From Pelodera strongyloides (taxonomy: Eukaryota > Nematoda > Chromadorea > Rhabditida > Rhabditidae), in assembly GCA_036852015.1 (NCBI GenBank), contig JAANDG010000220.1, positions 60,001 to 124,000 of the forward strand: DNA of 64,000 nucleotides, written 5' to 3'. Both the position numbers and the translations under genes were made by a program. Below, piece by piece: positions 21,159 to 33,281 of this stretch (position 1 is the stretch's first letter; every line of letters begins with the position of its first letter). The notes under the pieces are model-generated. The model was given only the letters and a program-made list of their open reading frames with translations, did no database searches and had not been told where the DNA came from.

Positions 21159-21861
21159 GAAACATAACCGCATCGTACTGCTAAGCGAGTCTGGCGGCTT
21201 GGGGACTTATAGTCTAATTCCCTTTTTATACGGAATATTTGTTTACAACACTCATGCCCCAAAAAAACTTTTGAATCTGTTGCGGATCAGAAAACCTTCA
21301 AGCTGATTTTGTCACATCATTTACAGCGTAAAAAACGTATGTAGTTACAATATTTGAAATATAAACTACGTACAAAGTTACTCACATCGATGAAGCAAAT
21401 AATTGGCGTTTATTCGTGCGCAGCTAAAATATCATGTATATAATGAGATAAACACAAATTCCTTTTATTTAAAGTCACTGAACCGAGTAAACAGTTAATG
21501 CCTTGGGCCTTGGATAGTAAAGAACGAGGACGACACAAAGCACTGCATAGCCTATGGTACAAACGACAGCTCAACATTTGAGGACGTCGAGCTCAACTTT
21601 TTTCAGTAATATCATGAATGTTAGCAACTATGTTAACTAGAAATGATGTTGATGCTTCCAAATCTCTTCTCCTGAACCTGTCTAAAAGTCTATTTCAGAC
21701 ACTTGCTTACTCTGAATGCTTCCAATTTCACAAGAAATTGTTTCGACTTGGTCGATTGTTCAAAAAGTGTTGTCTGGTCGGTTTTCAATTTATATAATTT
21801 CGAATAAAGTCAGGAGGCCTACATGGAAAACCAATAGACCTAAAATAGCAAAAGTCTATCC

Positions 21862-22015
21862 CATAGACCTAAATAGCAACGTAATAGCACGAGCAATAGT
21901 GCACAATTAGCACCAAAAGAGAGCTAATTGTGTCTAGTTTGGTGTCTATTGGCGTGTGATTTGGTGCTAACTGCGTACTATTGCTCGTGCTATTACGTTG
22001 CTATTTAGGTCTATG
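21862..22015. repeat. Near-perfect palindrome in receptor intron
   Basis: Arms CATAGACCTAAATAGCAACG and its inverse extend inward about 55 bases each. It is inserted in intron 1 of receptor locus A. Confidence 0.8.
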
Positions 22016-23409
22016 TACTAAACCTGGTCTTTTCATTTTGTGTGTATATTCTATATCCTAATCACAATAGACATATGCATATGATTCCCGTAATAACAAT
22101 AGCAAGGATGTTCTGCACCGGCTAAAATAATTTGTCTGCAAGATCCAATCTATATCATTTCAGGGTTCACTTCGTTGTTTTCTGGCTTCCTTTATTATGT
22201 CATACGGCAAAAGTCGCCGGGATTTATGCGGGATTTTTCTTCTCATTTGGCTACATTTCAGGTAGAATTACCAAATTTTGAGTGTTTTGGGTATTTCACC
22301 TTAATTTTGAGAAACAATGCGTGTTCTAGCGGTGCTTATGAATGGGGTTTGATTTGCGATAACGCCATGTTGCCATCGTGCCACGTTGTCATAGCCATAG
22401 TGCCGATCGAGTGCATAGTCAGCCTGGTTGAGGTTTTCAATATATCAGATCTTTCCTGAAGACTTTCAGCTTATCTCTTGTGTTACTGGTATGATCATGG
22501 GAATTCTAGTGGAACCATGGATTATCGTTCCAATTCCCGGATATTTCCCATGCGGATTTGTCAATTATTTGAGGATACCAACTGAGTATGCTATGGTCAG
22601 ATTTTTGGGCTCAACTCAAACTACCCATCGACAATATGCACACGCTATTAAAAATTATTATTTTACAGATTGCCTGTTTCGCCGCTGTGGTTCACATGAA
22701 TTCCTCTCTAGTTTCACTGGTTATATTCAAATACAATGGTATTCGACCACGGGCAAAACAGTTCTCTAGCAGGTAAGTTTGTCGTGAAACAAGATTTCAA
22801 TTCTGTGTCGTGTCGTGTGATTAATACATTGAATGGAATCGTGGAGAATTCGATAAGCAGGAAAAAAGAATCATATTTATCCAGCAAATTTTAAGAACGC
22901 GATGTTGTATATTCTTCTTCTTCCATGTTGTCTTACCGTATATTTACACGTGCGGCCACCTACTGTTAGTGTTATATATTAATGAGCGGACGCAATCTCA
23001 GAAACGTTTGGTTCTCTTCTATGTTAAGGTGATGTTCTAGAACAATAATGCTGTATTCATTATTTGCATGCTGGTTGGAATTAACAACCACAAAACTTTA
23101 GGAATTTCCTCAACTGCAAATTTATTTTAATCAAACGTCCCTTTACGTGTTTGAAAGCACTACACCCTGGCGGATACTATGTGCAAATATTGCATTCACT
23201 GTCTTGTTATTAATCATTGTGGGAATAGGTAAGTGTTTTATATGCCTTATTGTTAGTTCAAACATTCTGCAGATCTGCTAAAAAAATGCCAGTGAGTTGC
23301 GCAATTAACACATTTGTTAACACACTAGCATATGGGTTGTACTCCATGGGTAGATTCTTCGTGCGGACCATTCCGTATCCCTGGAATCACTTTTGTATGT
23401 TATACTGTT

Positions 23410-23490
23410 GTATGTAATGCTGCGTGTGTCCTGCGCCTAAAATACACGGTAAAGTATTTTTGACGCAGGACACACGCAGCTTTACATACG
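23410..23490. repeat. Short perfect hairpin
   Basis: Arms GTATGTAATGCTGCGTGTGT and complement, loop about 25 bases, in an intron of receptor locus A. Confidence 0.7.
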
Positions 23491-24200
23491 AATTATTCAG
23501 CTTGAAGAGAAATACTGTGTTGAGAATTTTTGGGTTTTGAGCATACTATACATATGTGTACACAATTTATCCAGCTAATAATCCTCGTTCTTAGCATTCT
23601 CAGTAAGATGTCTGTGCACACTCTCACACCGAAGTGTAGAAATGAGCGTAAAAACTAGGAATATACATCGCACATTTGTTCACGCTACACTAATACAGGT
23701 AGTGTTATTTTATTGTCTTCAGATATTTAGGCGCATTTATTTGTGTATTTTGTTTTCTGAGCGATAGCGAGGCCGCTTACAATAGACATATAAAATAAAT
23801 TATTGTATTCTTGATTGATATTTCCGGTCGCTGTCCCAATAACAATGGTCGGAATTCCCGTCACTTTAATGGTATTTGTTATTTTAAAAGAAGACGAATC
23901 ACTAGCAAGTAAGTTTAAATACTATTTGATGGTTACGTTAAACGAAGTGTTTAACTAATCCTTGGAAGGGCTCTCCATTGCATCAGCAAACGACGGTGAC
24001 GTAAATTCAATAAAAAGAATCACGTTTTTTCTTACAGTTGTTGCTCCATTGATTTGCACAATGCTTTCCATGCACGGATTTTGTTCAACAATTGTTTCAT
24101 TTCTCACTTATAGACCCTATAAAGTCTATCTGATTCATACTGTGAAGCGTCTATTTGGACTATCAAGTAAGTGAAGGTATATACTCCAAACACACCAACT

Positions 24201-24481
24201 CACAGGAAAGCGGAAACACGAAAAAAACACGGGTTTTGTGAAAAACACAACGAAAAACCCGAACATGCTCCAAAAAACACCGATCACTGATGATCCGTGT
24301 TTTTTTTCGACCAATTTCCGTGCTTATTTGGTGTCTGCACCAAAAAACACGTGTTTTTAATAAAATCTGAAAAATAATACATAAGAAAATCGTCGATTAT
24401 GTTCGAAAAAAAACACGGATCATGAGCGAGTTTTTCGATGATCATGTTCCGTGTTTTTTTTGGTGTTTTCCATTTCCTCTG
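24201..24481. repeat. MITE-like element with CAGGAAA ends
   Basis: It starts CACAGGAAAGCGGAAACACG and ends GTGTTTTCCATTTCCTCTG. The interior is rich in AAACACG / CGTGTTTTT. Its ends resemble those of the two elements at 10362 and 11221. It begins where the last exon of receptor locus A would be expected. Confidence 0.55.
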
Positions 24482-24739
24482 CTGTATACGAGCTACACAG
24501 GCTAACGTGGCCTGAGAACTTCAAAACTTGCTGGATATATTCGTCGTACTCGTCATATGGGATGCAGAACCGAGTGGGAATTTCGTCTCCTGCAAACTGC
24601 AACATTTGCTAAATTCGCCTATTTTTAGAGGACTCGTGTTTTAATTTTGTGAATTTTTTTGACGAAGCCAAACTGTGATTTTTGGGCGACTCGGGTATGT
24701 ACTGAGCTACAATTGTAAACGCGTTTTCAGTCGGAACTT

Positions 24740-25179
24740 TTAAAGGGTCGCAGTCACTACAAAATCGTAGTTTGTCTTCGAGTTTACTTGTATTTAGCAA
24801 AGAATAGAGACAAATACTTTACCAAAACCGAATAATTTGAATTCCAACTCAGGGAGTGAACAAGTAGAAAAGTAGTTCTACTTAGCTACCGCAGGATCAC
24901 GAAACGTGTTCATACAGCTGGTTCCCGATCGGGAGTAGGCAAATTATTTCGGCAAATATCTGCATATTATATCTTTACATATACTGCAAGGGTCTGCTGG
25001 CATATCACTACACGTTTCATAATCCCGCGGTAGCAAAGTAGAACTACTTTTCTACTTGTTCACTCCCTGAGTTGGAATTCAAATTATTCGGTTTTGGCAA
25101 AGTATTTTTCTTTATTCTTTACTAAATTCAAGTAAACTCGAAGCAAAATGATGATTTTGGAGTGACTGCGATCCTTTAA
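24740..25179. repeat. TTAA-flanked inverted-repeat MITE (AAAGGGTCGCAGTCAC)
   Basis: TTAAAGGGTCGCAGTCAC at the left and its inverse at the right (GTGACTGCGATCCTTTAA). Long arms include TTTGAATTCCAACTCAGGGA, and the whole unit folds back around about 24960. Confidence 0.8.
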
Positions 25180-25227
25180 TGATCGTGATGTCACTGTCTG
25201 TGCTGTTACGTCAATTACAACAACATA

Positions 25228-26840
25228 CAGTGCGTCGCATAAGTATGTAGGCACCCCCAAATTTAACGATAAATACTTTGGACCAAAATTTTTTGAACAA
25301 ATTTTAACACCACTAAATCGACCATGGCGAAAAACCCGAGGACAATGAAAATTATGAAAAAATTCGACATTTTCTGTATTTTACGACATTCAAACCGAAA
25401 AACAGCTGTTTCAAAAGTTTGTAGGCACTTCAGTAAAAAAACTTTTTATTAAAAAAAGAGCAGAATAATGAATGTCAATATTCATTTAATAATCGGTGTG
25501 ACCACCGTTGTTCTTGGTGATGGCAAAAATCCGGTTCGGTAGGGAGTTGGCCAGGTTCTTGAGCAACTGAGCGTCCAGGCCGTTCCACGCTTGGAGTATT
25601 GCGGCTTTTAGGGCGGCAACTGTGACGTAGGTACGATTATTAGCGTAAATTTTCCGTACCAACAATCCCAAAAGATTCTCTATGGGATTGGCATCTGGGG
25701 AGCAAGCAGGCCAGTCCATAACGTTATTCTGGTGCTGTTGAAAGAATGCCTTGGTGGATCTGCGCATTATCTTGCTGGAGTTGCATTCCTTGCCCTGCTG
25801 GACTCTGCAGAAACGGTACCAAATTCTTCTGGAGCACTGCCTGATAATCCAAGGAGTTCATCCGAGTGGTAATGAACTCCAATGCCAGAACGCCATCATG
25901 ATGAAACCCAAACCATTACTGTGCCACCCCCAAAGTTCCTTTTCTGAAAGAAGAGCGGCTCCTTCCTGAGATCTCTCCAGTAGTGGTGATTTCCATCGGG
26001 ACAATCCAAATTAAACTTCTTTTCATCGCTGAAGATCACGTAAAGCAAGGAATAGAGTGGGTTATAAAAAAATAACGAGAAACAAAAAATAAAATAAGAG
26101 ATAAACAAGAATTACCTTAGACCAATTCGTTGTCATGTTGTTCTGACAGAAACCGAGACGAGCGACTTTGTGAGCAGCCGTGATGCGAGGAGCTGGTTTC
26201 ATTTTTGAACTCACTAGGTGAGGACGGCGTCTAATGGCCCGCCAAACAGTTCTCTTAGATGCAGTAGTTCCCTGATCAGATTGAAGTTCGTTGACTGACT
26301 TCGACGCATTAGAGGTAAGACGTCCTAACAGGCGATCTTCCTGAGCAGTGAATAAACGAGGACGACCAGTCCTCTTCTTAGAGCCATAGGAATTGGGGTC
26401 TTTCAGGAATTTGTCGACCACACCAGGAGACCGGTGAATTTGAGCCGCAATGGCCCGATTGCTAAGACCAGCTTGATGCAGGGCCTCAATCTGGACGCAT
26501 TCGTTGTTTGAGAGATGCTTACCACTTGGCATTTTAGCAATAATGGCTCACATTATCACTAATACCCATGACAATTGCAATTTATCCATTTCAGATCAAT
26601 TATAATAAAATAAATTAATAATACAATTAACTAAAGTGGGTGCCTACAAACTTTTGAAACAGCTGTTTTTCGGTTTAAATGTCGTAAAATACTGAAAATG
26701 TCGAATTTTTTTATAATTTTCATTGTCCTCGGGTTTTTCGCCATGGTCGATTTAGTGGTGTTAAAATTTGTTCAAAAAATTTTGGTCCAAAATATTTATC
26801 GTTAAATTTGGGGGTGCCTACATACTTATGCGACGCACTG
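25228..26840 (-). mobile_element. Tc1/mariner-type (Tc3-like) DNA transposon
   Basis: Terminal inverted repeats of about 200 bp start CAGTGCGTCGCATAAGTATG and are flanked by TA at both ends (25226-25227 and 26841-26842). This is the hallmark of Tc1/mariner insertion. One transposase gene is read on the minus strand between the repeats. Confidence 0.92.
25486..26532 (-). pseudogene. Tc3-like transposase, frameshifted
   Basis: N-terminal frame (26532 to ~26110): helix-turn-helix DNA-binding region (LSNNECVQIEALHQAGLSNR), then GRPRLFTAQEDR and an arginine-rich segment up to NWSK. An interruption of ~60 bp follows. It begins with GTAATT but does not resolve to an in-frame intron. The frame then resumes at [12 protein letters not shown] (first catalytic Asp). 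The middle catalytic block (QQDNAQ) sits in another frame, and the last block (ACSPDANPIENLLGLL) lies in the frame ending at 25486. At least two frameshifts, so no active enzyme is expected. Confidence 0.85.
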
Positions 26841-26842
26841 TA

Positions 26843-28264
26843 TGCTGATAGAACAGGGAAAATGCTGACTATATCCAGATGAATAAGGCGACGTTTTCCT
26901 ATCTTTTTTTGGAACTATGGATAAATATTTACATTTTTCTGCTGTCAACATAACCCACGTATCCAACGTCTGAAATGCATAAGTGTTCAACATTTTGCAA
27001 TACTAGGCGCAATTCTCAGGTACTAGTGCAATATTACACCTTCCAGCCAAATTTTGAAGAATTTCGGTCCAAAAGCCTATTTCGTGGAAAAGAAGTTGCG
27101 TTTCTTCAAGGTTATGACCACGTTACGGAATTCAAATGTGAAAAAAACTGTTATGTATGATTTTTCAAACACCTGTCTTCGTGCGTTTACATATTGCGAA
27201 CCAGAAACTAATTTGTACCAAAAACAGTTCATTTGAAAATGAGAGCTCATGTTGTAGTAGACTCTAATGGGTACTTGTTTAATTAGTTTACACGTAATCA
27301 CCTGCTTAATTTGTTCTAAACTTGTTTGAAATGGCCCATGAAATGTCACAAAATGCATCGCATTGTATACGTCTTTTCCCACGCTTCCTCTATGTTATGT
27401 GCGAGTAATTTCCGTAATTTCACATTATAGCGCGATAACAGCCGGTTTTTGAAACCTATGTTGGTATTCCATGGATAATGGCATTCCATGCATATTATCA
27501 CATAAATTTTATCAGAATAAAAAATCGACCCCAATTCAACCCCGGTTGTATAACTATCCAACATATTTTTCAAAAACCGGCTGGTCTCTATTGTCGTTCA
27601 GTGTTCATATGTTGTTACAATAACAAACAAGGTGTCTTTTATTTATTCGCAAGGATGTGGGCGCGATTGGCAGACACGTGCAATTTTTGTTAATTGTGAA
27701 CAAAACTTTGAAATGGACAGCACAAAAAAAATATAATCAACTAGTGATATCTAGCTGTACACAAACTGAATCCTTCTTTCCACCTAAATAAAATTTGTAT
27801 TTCAATTCGCATTGACCAAAGATAATTCGGTCATTTCCTGGTTTTGTGCGCATCCGCCTAATAAATCATCATTATTTCCCATACGACAACGTCATGCTGA
27901 TGTACTATGCACTTTTACTTAATAGTATGTTTTTTTACTCGACCCATGCTTATTCTTACATACATTGTTTTGTCACAATTAGTTTCGCTTTTACAATTAG
28001 AACTGACAGAGTGAATTATAAAACATATGCATACATATTTCAGTTTCCTAGAACTAGCTTGCAGCGTTACTCCACAGTTTTTTTCATTCCCATTTTTTTT
28101 GTCAGTTCGTTCGTTGCTTACGCCTCTCTGCTGGAAATTTTCGCAAAGGAAACTTATTATTATCACGAGATACTTACGTTGTGATTTATTTCAGAGAATC
28201 TAATTTCTTGTGCCACCTGCCAGCCACAAAATGGTTTCAGCATTAAATTAATTTTGTTTCCGAA
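26843..28264. other. Intergenic, no gene seen
   Basis: AT-rich spacer between receptor loci. It holds a palindromic repeat (27440-27582) and otherwise only short unsupported frames. Confidence 0.5.
27440..27582. repeat. Palindromic repeat with AGCCGGTTTTTGAAA ends
   Basis: Arms AGCCGGTTTTTGAAACCTAT and its imperfect inverse. The CCGGTTTTTGAAA core is shared with the repeat at 38959-39108 and a fragment near 16340. Confidence 0.7.
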
Positions 28265-31200
28265 ATGACGGTTTTCCCTACGCAAGAAACAATCGACCTA
28301 TGGGCATCCGGTCAAAAATGGATTATAGGTCTTTTTATTGCAGCAACACATTTTTGTTGTGCGAGTAAAATTACAAAACAGTAGGGTTATTGTACGACTA
28401 AGTAAGTAAAGCAGTCCATGGATAACATGTATACTGTATACAATTGTTCTTCATCCACAGTCTACAAAGAAGCATCATCTTCCTCCGCTCCGACCGTTTC
28501 CCTGAATGAATCGTCAACATGACAAAACCGTTGTGGTAAAAATGTGTGTTTTAATAAACTGTATATACTTTTCTTTTAGGGTTCTCAACTGCATTCTCTT
28601 TCTTTGGTTATTACGTAATTGTCAGGAAATCCCCAAAGGCGATGCGTCACATATCACGACATTTGGCCTCTGTCCAGGTTTATTCTTTGAGTACTTCCGA
28701 GTTTTTGTTGTCGAAATCAATCATTAGGTGTCGGTGAATTTCTTCTAATATTGCGCTTACCCTCCGCGCATGAGAGAGTTCTTCATATTCGAATGAACAT
28801 GCTGGTTGCTGAGTGCAATCAACATTTGTCTAGAAAAGTTCCCTTTTGAAAAAGGTGAGCAAAACTAAATCTAAATTTGATTTTTTAGATAACTGTCACA
28901 ATCACAGACATATCACTAGGACACATCGTTCAGCCAATTATTACTGTTCCATATCTCGGATATTTTCCATGTGGTTGGATCAAATATTCACCATTGCCTA
29001 CAGAATTTGTGCTTGTGAGTAGCAGACACAGATTATGAATAGTAATAGGAAAATAAATTTGAGAATATTGAAATGAGAGGAGGAAATTGGAACAGTCTTC
29101 AATATACTAGAATGGGATAATTGAAGACTTCTACATCATTCGACGTCTGTAATGGTAAGGAAAGGTTGACTATGTGAACTTCTCACGGATCGCAAAAAAA
29201 AAACAGAAAATTCACATTTGCTTGATTATACTTATTACAGATGATCAACTTGTCGCTGCTTATCCACACCTGCTCGACATTAGCCCTGTTATTGATCTTC
29301 AAATACAACGGAATACAAACAGATGCAAAGAAGCTCAGCAAAAGGTGACTTTGATATATTTTAAAGATTTGAGCGGGTTGAGCGGGTCCGGATCAGACAG
29401 ACATAGCAAAACTATCGTTCAATAAGCTTCCCTGTACTATGTCATTGTACTCACTCTTCACATCGCAAACATCGATTACGACTGACAATCAGAACTAACA
29501 TGACATTTTATGCAGAGCTCGCAATACAATTTTGTTGATCTTTCACTTTATCGTTCCCTATGTAGTTTTTGGTGGCTTATTACTTTATATATTCCATAAA
29601 AATAACCAGTGGATCACCCAAGACAAACTGGCCGAATTGTATTCGGTGGTGAGTTTGAGAAGCTCTTTTATTCTTTCACCTCAAGTACGGGTTTACAGGG
29701 ATAGGTTCACCTCGAATTGCACCTTTTTTATAATTTATATGGATAGTATGACCTATGACGGTCAAAATACAAAAATTGCAGTAAATTTCCTTTGCTCCCC
29801 GTAGTAGGAGAGCTTGCTCAAAAAAGCTAAACTACCTCGAATCTATAAAACAATTGGAGTACCGCAGCCACGGTAAGTGGGAAATAGCGCAGCAGGGCTG
29901 GAGACGCTAGAAAACACAGGGCCCTTTTATCGACCTCTGTCTATCACAACATATGACCCCGTCACGCTAGTTCCGATTTAGTAGACTGTGGTACTCCAAA
30001 TGGTTTTAAATTCGATGGTTGCTTTTGAGCAAGCTCCCTCCTCGGGGAGAAAAGGAGTTTATGTAATTTTCGCATTGTGAAGGTTTTCGGCCATACTAAC
30101 AATAGAAAGCATTCAAAAAGGTGCAAATCCTCGTGAACCTATCCCTTTAAGAAACAATGCAGAAGTTATGCTCTACGACGAATTCAATTAATGTTTTGTG
30201 TAACCGAGCTTTTCTCATTTGCACGTATTTTCGACGGACAATATCAAGTTTACGTTTTGTCTCATTCAAAATTTACCAGTGCGCAAGTCCAAAATAATAA
30301 CTTTTCGCATCCTGTGGATATTTGTGTTCACAGTACATACAAACTATATTATCCTATTATCCACTTACTCAACTATTTTAGTAAAATAAAAATAAGCATT
30401 CTAGAAGTATCCCACACTAAAGGTATATTTCTTGCAAAGACTTCATTACTCACTTGAGCCATTCGCTGGAAATTTATTGTTGATTGTCATATGCACCACT
30501 GCATTTATTTTCTTCTTCATTGGCGCAAGTAAGTTGTTGTTTACTTTCCTGTGCTTTGTTCAAATAGGTTGTGTGGCCAAAAGCGAGCAATAACTACGTT
30601 AACATTTCAGTGAAATAAGCTGTATAGTTTCAGCGTTCGTCCGGCTCTGTTTCCGGAGTCTTAAGACAAATCGAAGTCACATGAGCAGACGGACGTACGA
30701 TATGCATCGGATGTTTATGAATGTGATTCTAGTAGAAGTATATTTTTCTATCCTTTTTTCATAAAAATAGAGACACGAAGATAGTTCTCCACTTCAGAAA
30801 ACTGTGCCTCGCATTGCAGACAGTGTGAAACTCAGTGTGAAAATAAGCTGAATTACATACTCGAGTTACTTTATTGTATTTATATTATATTTATTACCTC
30901 CTTTATATACATACCAGACGGCCTATCGCTCAGGCGAAACAACGAAAAAAAATGTCGTACTTATATGAAACTTTTGAAGCGTAGTTTCCAAAGTTTATGT
31001 AATAAGTATGAGTATGAGGCTTGATTTCGCATATTTTGAAGCTAATCTAACTGTAAGTTATACCAAACGCTTGAAATGGATAAAAAGTAATGGCGGAGCT
31101 CTTTGACTTGCCAACACTGAACTCTAACCCACTCCTTTTATACCAACGAATTGAGATATTCTCATTTTCGTTGCCGACTCCGTTACAACAACCCTTTCCC

Positions 31201-32053
31201 TTTCTCCTTTATATAATAAGAGTTTATTGATCACATATATCATATCGATGCAATTTAGAGCCGATGCAATTAATAAAATACCCTTTGAGATGGCCCATTC
31301 CTCACAGCTTCTAGACAAAGTCAGGTCACTTTTCGCTTTCTGAAGCACGCGTGCGGTCCGCTCGCATGCAGTCCGACGCACTGCATGCGTGCTTTTTGGC
31401 TTAAATGACGGCACGCCAACGAAAAGTCAGCCATGAATGTGATTTGTGTTTGCGAGTAAATTGAACACATGTTTCAGTTTATTGTGCCCGTGTCCATGAT
31501 ATTCATACCTGCCCTTCTGCTAACGGGAGTAATTCTAACGGAGAATGAGAATCTATCCAGTAAGCGTTCAGTAATTATGGCTCATATTTGATTGTCACAA
31601 ATGGACTGGCTGCTTATTGATCATTGCATGAAAGTTTGGCGGATTAAACCGTAGTGACTGTACAAAGGCATACCGTGTCTCACGCTCAATCATCATCTGT
31701 TTGTTCCTTCAATTTCAATTTTGTGAGTGTGCCGTAAATTTCAGTACTTTCTCCAATTGTCACCACAATACTTTCGCTTCACGGATTCACATCAACAATT
31801 TTACTATTCGCCACTTATAAACCGTACAAAGTCTACTTTCTCGGAAAGCTGAGGGACCTACTTCGTATGTTCTTATGCAAAAGTTATGCTCCATGAGAAG
31901 ACATATCTTGTTATCACGGTGTCAAAAATACTTATTCCAGATGGCTTACGCTTACTCCATGTGCAAAATGTTTCCGCAAATCGTTCGATGCCAACTACGA
32001 CTACTTATATCTCGAACACCATTCATAATTTAGGAGTTCCCATTGCAAATTAG
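28265..32053 (+). CDS. Str-superfamily seven-transmembrane chemoreceptor (locus B, 367 aa)
   Basis: Ten exons: 28265-28364, 28580-28677, 28889-29014, 29241-29344, 29516-29648, 30405-30528, 30634-30737, 31478-31559, 31745-31864, 31941-32053. All are GT-AG with consistent phases, totalling 1104 nt. Hydrophobic segments appear in order: WIIGLFIAATHFCC/STAFSFFGYYVI (TM1), the GYFPCG segment, LLIHTCSTLALLLIF, ILLIFHFIVPYVVFGG, LLLIVICTTAFIFFFIGA, then FIVPVSMIFIPALLLTG and a last TM with LSLHGFTSTILLFATYKPYK. The closing H-G..ST....YKPYK pattern is typical of nematode Srh/Sri/Str receptors. I cannot settle the exact family. It probably works in chemosensory neurons. A MITE sits in the intron after exon 5. 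Confidence 0.85.
29693..30150. repeat. TTAA-type palindromic MITE (AGGGATAGGTTCAC family)
   Basis: Left end TTTACAGGGATAGGTTCACC, right end GTGAACCTATCCCTTTAA. An inner palindrome spans GAGAGCTTGCTCAAAA..TTTTGAGCAAGCTC. It lies inside an intron of receptor locus B. A lone end of the same family is at about 9083. Confidence 0.75.
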
Positions 32054-32649
32054 GCACGGAGGCCATCTTCTTACTACATAAAGGAGAATTGTTTAATTTA
32101 ATTGGTGCAAAGAACTTTCTACGATTTGGGTACGTACAATTAGCATACCAAAGTTGACACACTGCAAAGGTTCAAAATGCTCATTGAATCAAATTTTTGC
32201 TGCATGAAATCGATGTGAAAAATTATCAATGCGAATCCGGGTAGATATCTCCCTTGAACCTCAACTCCCCGAACCTACAAAAACGATTTTTTTTCTAGGC
32301 TTCTGTGGTTTTTAAATTTTTCTAAATTTGGTTTCTCCCATGTGATTTTTAGTTTCTACTTGTCATTTATTCCCTTTAGCCCCGTCGTATGCTTTCAAGT
32401 CGTCCTAAGAAGAATGTCTGGGTGATATCGGTAATTTGATTGTGTATATCCCATTTGCTGCTGCAACATCCAAAAACAAAACATTATTATTTACTATTGT
32501 CAATAGGAAGGGGAAGTGTCCCGGTGAAAACTTTACAATTCACCGTATGCATGGGCAATTGCTTTGAATTGACATGGTGTGATCCTAAATAAACAAATGT
32601 AGCAATAAAAAAAACTAATGTTGTTTTTTTTTCGAAAAAAAATTATACT
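32054..32649. other. Intergenic, no gene seen
   Basis: Spacer between convergent receptor loci B and C. No supported exon or structured repeat. Confidence 0.45.
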
Positions 32650-33054
32650 TTAAAGGGTCAGGCCCATTTCAAATGACCCCTATTTTTGATGATCCCATCT
32701 GATTCTCCATGTCAAATATACTAGGATACGATATTTTCCTAATTTTCAAGCGCAAAATTCACGCAGTATTCAGCAGTTTAGTCATACCCAACTATCTATC
32801 GCAGTTGTCACGAACCTTCGCGCTAATTGGGTAATATGCTCTATTGGGTGTGGCAATTGCGATACTGGCCAATCAGCGCGAATGGGCGTGACAACTGCGA
32901 TTGATTGTTGTGTATGACTGGCCATGGTAAATTGCTGGAAACTGCGTGAATATTGCGACTGAAAACTGGAAAAAAAATCAGCCTACTATATTTGACATGG
33001 AGAATCAGATGAAATCATCAAAAATAGGGGTTATTGAAATGGGCCGACCCTTAC
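32650..33054. repeat. TTAA-flanked MITE (AAAGGGTCAGGCCCATTT family)
   Basis: TTAAAGGGTCAGGCCCATTT at the left; inverse of GTAAGGGTCGGCCCATTTCA at the right. Arms of about 75 bp share ATGTCAAATATA and CATCTGATTCTCC. A separate lone end (TTAAAGGGTCGGGGTCAG) follows at about 33066. Confidence 0.8.
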
Positions 33055-33281
33055 GTCGTTTCTTATTAAAGGGTCGGGGTCAGTTCGGTGATGAAATTGT
33101 AGGTTTTTTTTTTGTATGGTATACACTATACACTCCTGAAGCGCGGCTTTTTCTTCCCCGGCCGAATGTAGGAGAGTCCATCTTGTGGCTCACGCGGGAT
33201 CACCGAAAGACTGCTCTTTGGCTAGGTTCATTCTTGTGCTGATGCACACCGCACAGCTACTACCTAATACAATGATATAGG

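Larger units (their letters stand above)
21716..24166 (+). pseudogene. Str-superfamily chemoreceptor, apparently decayed (locus A)
   Basis: Exons homologous one by one to the intact receptor at 28265-32053: 21716-21808, 22164-22261, 22470-22595, 22669-22772, 22896-23028, 23102-23228, 23604-23698, 23821-23908, 24038-24166. Recognisable pieces are the TM regions LFSGFLYYVIRQKSP, VEPWIIVPIPGYFPCG and FHVVLPYIYTCGHLLLVLY, and the C-terminal SMHGFCSTIVSFLTYRPYK. Three faults: the exon 1 donor leaves the wrong phase; no AG precedes exon 8 (the base before TTTCCGGTC is in ...GATTGATA, with a stop just upstream in frame); and no final exon is found, since a repeat element begins at 24201. Most exons still read open, so inactivation looks young, or rare splice sites are used. 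Confidence 0.75.
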